This document shows, piece after piece, positions 40,181-46,946 of a stretch of DNA of 64,000 bases. How positions within the stretch are numbered: position 1 is the first letter of the stretch; each line of letters begins with the position of its first letter. The position numbers and the translations under genes are program-made. Origin of the DNA: Gaiellasilicea sp963784895 (GTDB lineage Bacteria; Actinomycetota; Thermoleophilia; Gaiellales; Gaiellaceae); assembly GCA_963784895.1 (NCBI GenBank), contig CAWATM010000003.1, positions 34,291-98,290 on the forward strand, in the 5' to 3' direction. The notes beneath the pieces were generated by a model. That model had not been told where the DNA came from, did not search any database, and saw nothing but the letters and a program-made list of their open reading frames with translations.

Positions 40181-41517
40181 CCACCCCCGCCCGGCGCGGC
40201 CGGGGACGCCGCGGTGCGGCGATCACGGGGCTCGCGCTCGCGGCGCTCTTCGTCGTCGTCTACCGGCAGGTGCTCGGGATCACCCAGCGGCCGAGCTGGC
40301 CGCCGCCCACCGATGCGGTCACGTCCGCCGGCGCGCAGGCGGCGACCGAGGCGTTCGCCGCCCGTGACGGCGTCCGCCCGCACGATGCGGCGCTGCCGTT
40401 CGCGTGGTCGACCGCGGCGACGATCGAGCCGCTGGTCGAGGGCAAGAGCTTCTTCCCGCGGATCTTCGCGGACGTCGAAGCCGCCACGTCCTCCGTGCAC
40501 ATTCTCATGTTCGGCTGGCGCGAGGGCGAGGTCGGAGTGGAGATGGCTGCGCTCCTCCGGCGCAAGCTCGAGGAGGGGGTCGAGGTGAGGGTGATCGTCG
40601 ACAGCTTCGGCTCGCGCCCCTATGAGGAGGCACGGGAGATGTTCACGGGGCTCGCCGACGCCGGCGCCGAGATCGTCGTCAACGACGTCTTCCCGCTCGA
40701 CCGCGACGGGCTCTTCCCCGACGGCCAGAGCATCGACTGGCGCCAGGACGAGGTGGGCCGCGCCGACCACCGCAAGCTGTACGTGATCGACGGCGCCGTC
40801 GCCTGGACCGGCGGCGCGGGGATCGAGGACCACTTCGAGAACGGCGGCTTCCACGACGTGATGGTGCGCGTCACCGGCGCCGTCGTCCGCCAGGCGCAGG
40901 CGGCGTTCCTGACGAGCTTCCGCGGACACGGCGGCCCACTCGGGGCCGACCTCACGGCGTACTTCCCCGCGCCCGCCGACGAGGGTTCGACGCCGATCGC
41001 GCTCGCGCAGGTGATCCCGGGCGGCCACGTCGCAGCATCGCAGGCGATCCGCGAGCAGATCGACGGCGCGCGCCGGCGGCTCGACGTGATGAATCCGTAC
41101 GTCACCGACGCCGACATGATCGGCCGGATCGTCGCCGCTGCGCGGCGCGGTGTCGCAGTGCGTCTCGTCGTCTCGCAGACGTCGAACAACGCGCAGGCGA
41201 CGGCTGCCCTGAAGCATTACTACGGCGAGCTGGCCGAGGCGGGGGTCGAGCTCTGGGAGCTCCCGGGCACGGTCGTCCACGCCAAGGTCGTGGTTGCCGA
41301 CGACATCGTCAGCTTCGGCACGGTCAACCTCGACGCCTGGGCGCTCTACCGCAACAACGAGATCATGATGCTCGCGCAGAGCGCCGAGGCAGCCGAGCTG
41401 ATCGAGGAGCGGCTGTTCGAGCCGGACATCGCACGCTCGCAGCCCGGCGTGCCGCCGGAAGGCGGGCGGGAGCGCTTCGAGAGCTGGCTCTGGAGCACGC
41501 TGGGGTCGTTCCTGTGA
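40165..41517 (+). CDS. Phospholipase D/cardiolipin synthase-like protein
   Basis: 450 residues with an N-terminal helix (ITGLALAALFVVVYRQVLG) and two PLD domains. The HKD motifs are ADHRKLYVIDGAVAW with a following GG, and VHAKVVVADDIVSFGTVNLD. This is the layout of bacterial cardiolipin synthases, which join two phosphatidylglycerol molecules; a phospholipase or nuclease is possible. The catalytic part is on the outside if the helix is an anchor. It overlaps the downstream exporter gene by 4 bases (GTGA). Confidence 0.85.
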   Translation: MADDATTPARRGRGRRGAAITGLALAALFVVVYRQVLGITQRPSWPPPTDAVTSAGAQAATEAFAARDGVRPHDAALPFAWSTAATIEPLVEGKSFFPRIFADVEAATSSVHILMFGWREGEVGVEMAALLRRKLEEGVEVRVIVDSFGSRPYEEAREMFTGLADAGAEIVVNDVFPLDRDGLFPDGQSIDWRQDEVGRADHRKLYVIDGAVAWTGGAGIEDHFENGGFHDVMVRVTGAVVRQAQAAFLTSFRGHGGPLGADLTAYFPAPADEGSTPIALAQVIPGGHVAASQAIREQIDGARRRLDVMNPYVTDADMIGRIVAAARRGVAVRLVVSQTSNNAQATAALKHYYGELAEAGVELWELPGTVVHAKVVVADDIVSFGTVNLDAWALYRNNEIMMLAQSAEAAELIEERLFEPDIARSQPGVPPEGGRERFESWLWSTLGSFL

Positions 41518-43127
41518 GCAGCTCTGCAGGCCGCGCGGCCCCCGCCATGCTGGTGCTGCTCACGCTCGCCACCGGGCAGTTCCTGATGACGCTGGACAGC
41601 TCGGTGATGAATGTCTCGATCGCGACGGTCGCAAAGGACGTCGGCACGACCGTGACGGGGATCCAGGGCGCGATCACGGCCTACACGCTGGTGATGGCGG
41701 CGCTGATGATCACCGGCGCCAAGATCGGCGCGATCATCGGCCGGAAGCGCGCTTTCGCGATCGGCTGTGTCATCTACGGCTGCGGCTCCTTCGTCACCTC
41801 GATCTCCCAGAGCCTTCCGGTGCTGCTGTTCGGCTGGTCGCTGCTCGAGGGAATCGGGGCGGCGCTGATCCTGCCCGCGATCGTCGCGCTCGTGGCGGGC
41901 AACTTCCCGGCCGAGAAGCGGCCGGCGGCGTACGGGCTGGTGGCGGCCGCCGGCGCCGTGGCGGTCGCGATCGGCCCGCTGATCGGCGGCTTCTGCACGA
42001 CCTACTTCTCGTGGCGCTGGGTCTTCGCCGGCGAGGTCCTGCTCGTGATCGTGATCCTGATCTTCGCCCGCCGGATCGCCGACGCGCCGGTCGAGGAGCG
42101 GCCGCAGCTCGACATCGTCGGCTCCGTACTCTCGGCGCTCGGTCTGGGCCTGCTCGTGTTCGGCGTGCTGCGCACGAGCGAGTGGGGCTGGATTCAGCCG
42201 AAGCCCGAGGGCCCCTCGTGGGCGGGCATCTCGCCCTCGTTCTGGCTCGTGCTCGCCGGGCTCTTCGTGATCTGGCTCTTCTTCCGCTGGCAGGCACGCC
42301 GGGAATCGCACGGCCAGGAGCCGCTCGTGCGCACCGCGATGCTCCGCAACAAGCAGCTCGTCGGCGGCGTGACGATGTTCTTCTTCCAGTACCTCGTGCA
42401 GGCCGGGTTCTTCTTCGTCGTGCCGCTCTACCTCTCCGTCGCGCTCGGCCTGTCCGCGATCGATACGGGGATCCGGATCCTCCCGCTCTCCGTGACGCTG
42501 CTCGCAGCTGCGATCGGGATCCCGCGCTTCCTCCCACACCTCTCGCCGCGCCTCGTCGTCCGCCTCGGCCTCCTCTCGCTGCTCGCCGGGACCGTCGTTC
42601 TCCTCGGCGCGCTCGACGCGGACGCGGGGCCGGAGGTCGTCTTCGTGCCCATGCTGCTCGTGGGGCTCGGGATCGGCGCGCTCGCCTCGCAGCTCGGCGC
42701 CGTCGCCGTCTCGGCCGTGCCGGACGACGAGAGCCCCGAGGTCGGCGGGATCCAGAACACGATGACGAACCTCGGCGCCTCGCTCGGGACGGCGCTGGCG
42801 GGGTCGCTGATGATCGCTTCCCTGACGTCCGCATTCCTGGCGAACATCGCGTTGAGCCCCGACATCCCCGACAGCGCGAAGGAGCAGGCGCAGGTCGAGC
42901 TGGCCGGGGGGATCTCGTTCGTGTCGGACGCCGATCTCGAGGCAGCGCTCGAGGACGCGGGCGCGGAGCCCGCCGCGACGGACGCGGCGCTCGAGGCCAA
43001 CGCGGACGCCCGGCTCGACGGCCTGCGCGCGGCGCTCGCGATCCTCGCCGTGCTCTCCGTCGTGGCCCTGTTCCTGGCCCAGTCCATCCCCACGAGACCC
43101 GTCGGCGTCGACGAACGGAAGGAGTAG
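41514..43127 (+). CDS. MFS drug exporter, DHA2 (EmrB/QacA) family
   Basis: A 537-residue, 14-helix transporter. LTLATGQFLMTLDSSVMNVS is the D1 motif of helix 1 with its Asp, TGAKIGAIIGRKRAF is motif A, and WSLLEGIGAALILPAIVALV and GPLIGGFCTTYFSWRWVF are typical of the DHA2 family. These pumps use the proton gradient to remove drugs, dyes or detergents. The C-terminal outer loop before the last helix is long and acidic (ELAGGISFVSDADLEAALED). GTG 41514 overlaps the phospholipase gene. Confidence 0.9.
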   Translation: MSSSAGRAAPAMLVLLTLATGQFLMTLDSSVMNVSIATVAKDVGTTVTGIQGAITAYTLVMAALMITGAKIGAIIGRKRAFAIGCVIYGCGSFVTSISQSLPVLLFGWSLLEGIGAALILPAIVALVAGNFPAEKRPAAYGLVAAAGAVAVAIGPLIGGFCTTYFSWRWVFAGEVLLVIVILIFARRIADAPVEERPQLDIVGSVLSALGLGLLVFGVLRTSEWGWIQPKPEGPSWAGISPSFWLVLAGLFVIWLFFRWQARRESHGQEPLVRTAMLRNKQLVGGVTMFFFQYLVQAGFFFVVPLYLSVALGLSAIDTGIRILPLSVTLLAAAIGIPRFLPHLSPRLVVRLGLLSLLAGTVVLLGALDADAGPEVVFVPMLLVGLGIGALASQLGAVAVSAVPDDESPEVGGIQNTMTNLGASLGTALAGSLMIASLTSAFLANIALSPDIPDSAKEQAQVELAGGISFVSDADLEAALEDAGAEPAATDAALEANADARLDGLRAALAILAVLSVVALFLAQSIPTRPVGVDERKE

Positions 43128-43129
43128 CG

Positions 43130-43958
43130 ATGTGCCGCTGGCTCGCCTATTCGGGATCACCGATCCGGCTCGAGGAGCTGCTCGTCAAGCGCGACCGCTC
43201 GCTGATCGACCAGAGCCTGCACTCGCGTCTCGGTGCGACCACGACGAACGGCGACGGTTTCGGCGTCGGCTGGTACGACGACGGAGGCACGCCGAGGCTC
43301 TACCGCAGCACGCATCCCGCCTGGAACGACCGCAATCTCAAGGAGCTCGCCGCCGGCGTCTCCTCGCCGCTCTTCTTCGCGCACATCCGCGCCTCGACGG
43401 GGACGGCGATCCAGGAGACGAACACGCATCCGTTTCGCCACGGGCGCTGGCTCTGGATGCACAACGGGCTGATCCGCGAGTTCGCGGGCATGCGGCGAGA
43501 GCTGCTGGCCGCGGTCGACGACTCGCTCTTCGCCTCGATCGAGGGGACGACCGACTCGGAGACGATGTTCTTCCTCGCGCTCACGTTCGGGCTCGAGGAC
43601 GACCCGGTGTCGGCGGTCGCGAAGATGGTCGGCTTCGTCGAGGACACCGGACGGAAGCACGGCGTCGCCGACCCAGTGCAGATGACGATCGCGACGACCG
43701 ACGGATGCTACCGTCTGGGCGTTCCGGTACTCGAGCGAAGGCGACTCGCGCTCGCTCTACTTCAGCACGCGCCTGGATGCTCTCAAGGCCGCGTATCCCG
43801 AGCTCGAGGAGCTCGCCGGCCTCTCCGACGAGACCAGGGTCGTCGTCTCCGAGCCGCTCGGGGACCTGGCGGGAGCGTGGAACGAGGTTCCGGAGTCCCA
43901 CGTCGGCATCGTGCAGCCGGGTGACGACGAGCTGCGGCCGTTCGCGCCCGCGCGCTGA
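43130..43958 (+). CDS. Class II glutamine amidotransferase (YafJ-like), frameshifted
   Basis: The product begins MCRWLAYSGSPIRLEELL, exposing the N-terminal Cys nucleophile after Met removal. It continues with TNGDGFGVGWYDD, FFAHIRASTG and THPFRHGRWLWMHNGLI, the glutaminase blocks of this family. After IATTDG (about 43705) the reading frame shifts by one base; the natural end WAFRYSSEGDSRSLYFSTRL to PFAPAR is in another frame and stops at 43958. Dropping one base near 43706 gives an intact 275-residue protein. The acceptor substrate of such stand-alone proteins is unknown. AAGGAG precedes the ATG, just after the exporter gene. Confidence 0.75.
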
Positions 43959-43984
43959 TTCGCCCGACCCCGTGCTCGCAGGCC

Positions 43985-44395
43985 CTAGCCGATGTCGATG
44001 AGATTCCCCTTGGTCTCGTCCCAGCGCACCGTGAGCGCGTACAGCACGATCACGTTGAGCGCCAGAATCGTCAGCGTCCACACCGGGTAGTCGCTGTTTC
44101 CGAGAAAGCCGAGCTGGGCGAAGAAGTTCAGCGCGACGACCACGATCGTGAACCAGCGTGCCCACGCGATTCCGGCCTGGAGAGCGAAGCCGGCCACGAC
44201 GAGCAGCGCGCCCCAGATCATCATCGTCCAGCCCCAGGCAGTGAGATCGACGAGCAGGAAGCCCGCCCGCGTTGGGACGAAGTACTCGTCGTCGAACACG
44301 GCGACCAGCCCCTGGAACATGTTCAACCCGCCGATGATGAACATCACAATTCCTGCGAAGCCGATCCAGCCGGCCATCGAGCCCTTCGCACCCAT
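43985..44395 (-). CDS. Four-helix membrane protein, DUF7144-like
   Basis: 136 residues with four helices. The patterns WIGFAGIVMFIIGGLNMFQG, LVAVFDDEYFVP, DLTAWGWTMMIWGALLVVAG, ARWFTIVVVALNFFAQLGF and YALTVRWDE match a family of small actinobacterial membrane proteins that I believe is DUF7144. GGGAGG precedes the ATG. It is downstream of, and on the same strand as, the DUF4389 gene with a 25-base gap, so it may belong to the operon controlled by the operators at 45.2 kb. Function unknown. Confidence 0.7.
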   Translation of the reverse strand: MGAKGSMAGWIGFAGIVMFIIGGLNMFQGLVAVFDDEYFVPTRAGFLLVDLTAWGWTMMIWGALLVVAGFALQAGIAWARWFTIVVVALNFFAQLGFLGNSDYPVWTLTILALNVIVLYALTVRWDETKGNLIDIG

Positions 44396-44420
44396 GACAA
44401 CCTCCCGATGAGGGCGCCGT

Positions 44421-45185
44421 TCACCGCGCCACTGCCTTTGACCGTCCGACTATCTCAGGCAGGCCGGTCGGCACGCCGCAGGACTGCAGCACCAGCCTGG
44501 CGGTGCCGGTGGTCGCAGCGGGTTCCCTGCTTCCGGAGTCGAAGCGGAACGGTGGGTAGGTGTCGGTCATCAGGCCTGCGTAGGCGATGACGCGGAAGGC
44601 CCAGCGGTTCAGGCCGAGGACGAGCTCGTAGAGCGGTCGCGGGTAGCGACTGGTGACGAACAGGGCAAACCCGACGAAGAGCACGAGCAGCCCGATCAGG
44701 CCATCGGCGGAGGCATAGAGGAAGCCGTTGCCGTCATCGGTCCAGACAGACCAGACGGCGCCGACGAGGATCGCAACGATCAGGTAGTGCGGGATCGCCA
44801 GGAGCCACCACTTGACGAGAACGAGCCCGCGCGAGAGCCGCGCGGGATACTCGACCTCGAGCCGCGCCGGGTAGGCCGGGTCATCGGCGAGGGAGAAGGG
44901 CGGGTACCTGTCTGTGCCGAGTGCGCTGAAGGAGTAGTAGCTGACGCGCCACGACCAGCGGAGGACGCCGACGTTGAAGTCGAAGAGTCGGCGGGGGTAG
45001 CGGCCGGTGACGAGGATCGCGAGCCCCGCGACGACGGTCGAGACGACGAAGCCGATCCAGAGGAAGAAGAGCACGATGAAGTGCGGGAGGGCGCGCGGCC
45101 ACTTGGAGAGCCAACGCCAGCGTCCGGCGTACGGCTCGAGCTCTCCGGTGAGCCGGAGCGGGGAGATGCCTTGCGTGGGAGTCAT
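44421..45185 (-). CDS. DUF4389 membrane protein, tandem domains
   Basis: The 254-residue protein holds two copies of the DUF4389 unit. Copy 1 has WPRALPHFIVLFFLWIGFVV, TGRYPRRLFDFNVGVLRW and a conserved DRYPPFSL. Copy 2 has VKWWLLAIPHYLIVAILVGA, SRYPRPLYELVLGLNRWA and DTYPPFRF. Both have two to three helices. The function of this common actinobacterial family is unknown. AAGGACG lies 7 bases before the ATG. Its promoter contains one 16-bp operator between -35 and -10 and another over the transcript start, so it is under tight repression. Confidence 0.85.
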   Translation of the reverse strand: MTPTQGISPLRLTGELEPYAGRWRWLSKWPRALPHFIVLFFLWIGFVVSTVVAGLAILVTGRYPRRLFDFNVGVLRWSWRVSYYSFSALGTDRYPPFSLADDPAYPARLEVEYPARLSRGLVLVKWWLLAIPHYLIVAILVGAVWSVWTDDGNGFLYASADGLIGLLVLFVGFALFVTSRYPRPLYELVLGLNRWAFRVIAYAGLMTDTYPPFRFDSGSREPAATTGTARLVLQSCGVPTGLPEIVGRSKAVAR

Positions 45186-45206
45186 GGTCTCACGTCCTTC
45201 CTAAGT

Positions 45207-45222
45207 CAGACAATCTTGTCTG
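45207..45222. promoter_or_regulatory. Operator 1: CAGACAA-N2-TTGTCTG palindrome
   Basis: CAGACAATCTTGTCTG is a perfect 7+7 inverted repeat. It covers the predicted transcript start of the minus-strand DUF4389 gene, directly after its -10 element. Length and symmetry fit a TetR-family dimer site. Confidence 0.7.
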
Positions 45223-45233
45223 GATTAGTAAAG

Positions 45234-45249
45234 CAGACAGTGGTGTCTG
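45234..45249. promoter_or_regulatory. Operator 2: CAGACA-N4-TGTCTG palindrome
   Basis: CAGACAGTGGTGTCTG has the same 16-bp length and arms as operator 1, with a centre-to-centre distance of 27 bases. It lies within the 18-base spacer between TTGACG (complement of 45251-45256) and TTTACT (complement of 45227-45232), so binding would block the minus-strand promoter. Confidence 0.7.
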
Positions 45250-45253
45250 ACGT

Positions 45254-45269
45254 CAAGGCGGATTGTCTG
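45254..45269. promoter_or_regulatory. Operator 3: half-site TTGTCTG
   Basis: The right arm TTGTCTG (45263-45269, followed by AC) is intact; the left arm is degenerate. It abuts the -35 element of the plus-strand promoter and would extend regulation to the ParB-like gene. Confidence 0.45.
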
Positions 45270-45272
45270 ACC

Positions 45273-45301
45273 TTTTGGCCCGGCGGGCGCCGTTGTACGC
45301 T
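45273..45301 (+). promoter_or_regulatory. Promoter of the ParB-like gene
   Basis: TTTTGG (45273-45278) and TACGCT (45296-45301) are separated by 17 bases. The predicted start of the transcript is about 4 bases before ATG 45312, making it almost leaderless. Confidence 0.4.
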
Positions 45302-45311
45302 TGACCTCGAG

Positions 45312-46127
45312 ATGAAGGGACTGACGGGCCGCCCCGGCGACCGCCTGCTCGAGCTCGACGAGGTCGAGCGTCGGCTGAAGCCGTTCGGGCGCCGGTACCT
45401 GGGCGTCCGCGAGATCCCGCTCGACGCGCTGATCGGCACAGACAGCCGCGCCAGCTCGTTCACCCGCGACTTCCGCCCGCTCCACGCCTTCAGTCGCGAC
45501 CGGCTGCGCTCGCTCGAGCGCGCGTTTGCCGACGGCGCCTTCCCGCCGATCGTGACGGCGAAGCTCGGTGAGGCGTACTTCGTGATCGATGGTCACCACC
45601 GCGCCGCCCTCGCGCGGCGCGCCGGCGCAGAGCTGATCGATGCAGACGTGACCGAGCTGATCGCGCGTGTCCCGCTCCCGGCCGGGGCGGACATGCTGGA
45701 GGTCGTCCTCCGGGAGCTCGAGCGGATCTTCCTCGAGGACAGCGGGCTCGCCGAGGGGCGCCCCGGCGCGCGCGTCTCAGTCAGCCGGCCCGCCCACTAC
45801 CTCGAGCTGCTGGAGAACATCCAGGTGCACGGCTACCACATGATGCGGGGGCGCGAACGCGTGCTCGAGAACGCCGAGATCGCGGCGGACTGGTACGACG
45901 CCATCTACACGCCGACGCTCGCCGCGATCGACCGCCTGCGCCTGGCCCGCGTCTACCGGGACGCGCCGCCCGGGGACCTGTTTCTCGTCCTCCACCGGCA
46001 CCGGCGGGATGCGTTCCCCTCGACCGGCTGCCCGCACCTCGCGCAGACCGTCGTCTCGGTGATCGGCGACGGCGCGCGGCGGCGCCGGCTGCGGTTGCCG
46101 GGCCGCTGGGGCCGGCCGCCGGCTTAG
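45312..46127 (+). CDS. ParB/Srx-like domain protein
   Basis: A 271-residue protein with an N-terminal ParB-like nuclease fold: GVREIPLDALIGTDSR, FSRDRLRSLERAFADGAFPP, and YFVIDGHHRAALARRAGAEL, where DGHHR corresponds to the GERR/GNHR nucleotide-binding box. The second half (ERIFLEDSGLAEGRPGARVS, ENIQVHGYHMMRG) is helical and not known to me. No helix-turn-helix of chromosomal ParB follows, so it is not a partition protein. CTPase, kinase-like or nuclease activity is possible. It shares a divergent operator region with the DUF4389 gene. Confidence 0.75.
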   Translation: MKGLTGRPGDRLLELDEVERRLKPFGRRYLGVREIPLDALIGTDSRASSFTRDFRPLHAFSRDRLRSLERAFADGAFPPIVTAKLGEAYFVIDGHHRAALARRAGAELIDADVTELIARVPLPAGADMLEVVLRELERIFLEDSGLAEGRPGARVSVSRPAHYLELLENIQVHGYHMMRGRERVLENAEIAADWYDAIYTPTLAAIDRLRLARVYRDAPPGDLFLVLHRHRRDAFPSTGCPHLAQTVVSVIGDGARRRRLRLPGRWGRPPA

Positions 46128-46139
46128 CCGCCCAGCAAG

Positions 46140-46172
46140 GGCTCGGCTAGGCGGCCTGCACCTAGCCGAGCC
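46140..46172. terminator. Bidirectional terminator hairpin
   Basis: GGCTCGGCTAGG (46140-46151) pairs perfectly with 46161-46172 around a 9-base loop. It lies between the convergent ParB-like gene (stop 46127) and secreted-protein gene (stop 46207) and can serve both. Confidence 0.7.
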
Positions 46173-46206
46173 GATGTTCGTGAGCAGACGCCCGGAGGAA
46201 GCGCGC

Positions 46207-46869
46207 TCAGCGCAGGATCAGCGAGAGCGCGTCCGCCCCCGCGAGCTTGTAGTTCGCTCCGCCGCCGGCGAACGTCACGACGATCGTCACCTGCTTGGCG
46301 CCGGCCGGCACCTTCCCGCTGCGGCTCCTCGAGGCCATGTTCGTCCCCGCGACGGTCGTGTCCGGACCGATCCTGACCGTCGAGAGGGACTTGCCGGCGG
46401 CGTCCTCGAACTGGGCGCGCACCTGAGCAGTGTTCTTGGAGTAGTTGCCGAGCCAGCCGCTGAGCGTCGCCGTCTTGCCGATGGCGGCTGCGGGCAGCTT
46501 GATGGTCTGCTTGCCGATCGTTGCCTGCGCCTCGACCGCCGCACGGGTCGTCCCGCCGAAGAAGTAGTTCTTGCCCCGGGTCTTCGGTCCGTTGGATCTC
46601 GCCGAGAACCAACCGTTCGGGAAGGTGTACGAGGCTGCGCCGAACTCGCCGGCGACATTCGTCCAACCTGGCACCGCACCGCTCGCGTCGACGGCCGTGA
46701 TCCCGAGGCCGGCTTCAGCGCCTGGGTTCCTGATCAGGTTCTTGCCGCAGATGCCGCAGGCAGACGTGCCCGCCGTCGCAGTCGCCGTCGCGAGAATCGT
46801 GGCGGCGCCAAGCAGCGCGGCGGCGATGCTCGCCCGAAGCCATTGCGTCCTCTTGCTCGAGTGGTTCAT
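46207..46869 (-). CDS. Secreted carbohydrate-binding-like protein
   Basis: The 220-residue product has a clear signal peptide (KRTQWLRASIAAALLGAATI to ATATAGTSA, about 34 residues). The mature part begins CGICGKNLIRNPGAEAG, and NLIRNPGAEAG is the usual first strand of CBM/galactose-binding-like (DUF642-like) jelly-roll domains. Later blocks are WLGNYSKNTAQVRAQFED and VTIVVTFAGGGANYKLAGAD. It is likely an exported beta-sandwich that binds wall or extracellular polysaccharide. It is monocistronic, between a terminator and the AfsR-like gene. Confidence 0.75.
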   Translation of the reverse strand: MNHSSKRTQWLRASIAAALLGAATILATATATAGTSACGICGKNLIRNPGAEAGLGITAVDASGAVPGWTNVAGEFGAASYTFPNGWFSARSNGPKTRGKNYFFGGTTRAAVEAQATIGKQTIKLPAAAIGKTATLSGWLGNYSKNTAQVRAQFEDAAGKSLSTVRIGPDTTVAGTNMASRSRSGKVPAGAKQVTIVVTFAGGGANYKLAGADALSLILR

Positions 46870-46946
46870 CGTGACCTCCGATCGATCCGTCGTGGATGCG
46901 GCGGAGGATCCCGGAGGAGGGTTTAGCGCGGGTATAGGGCCGCGGT

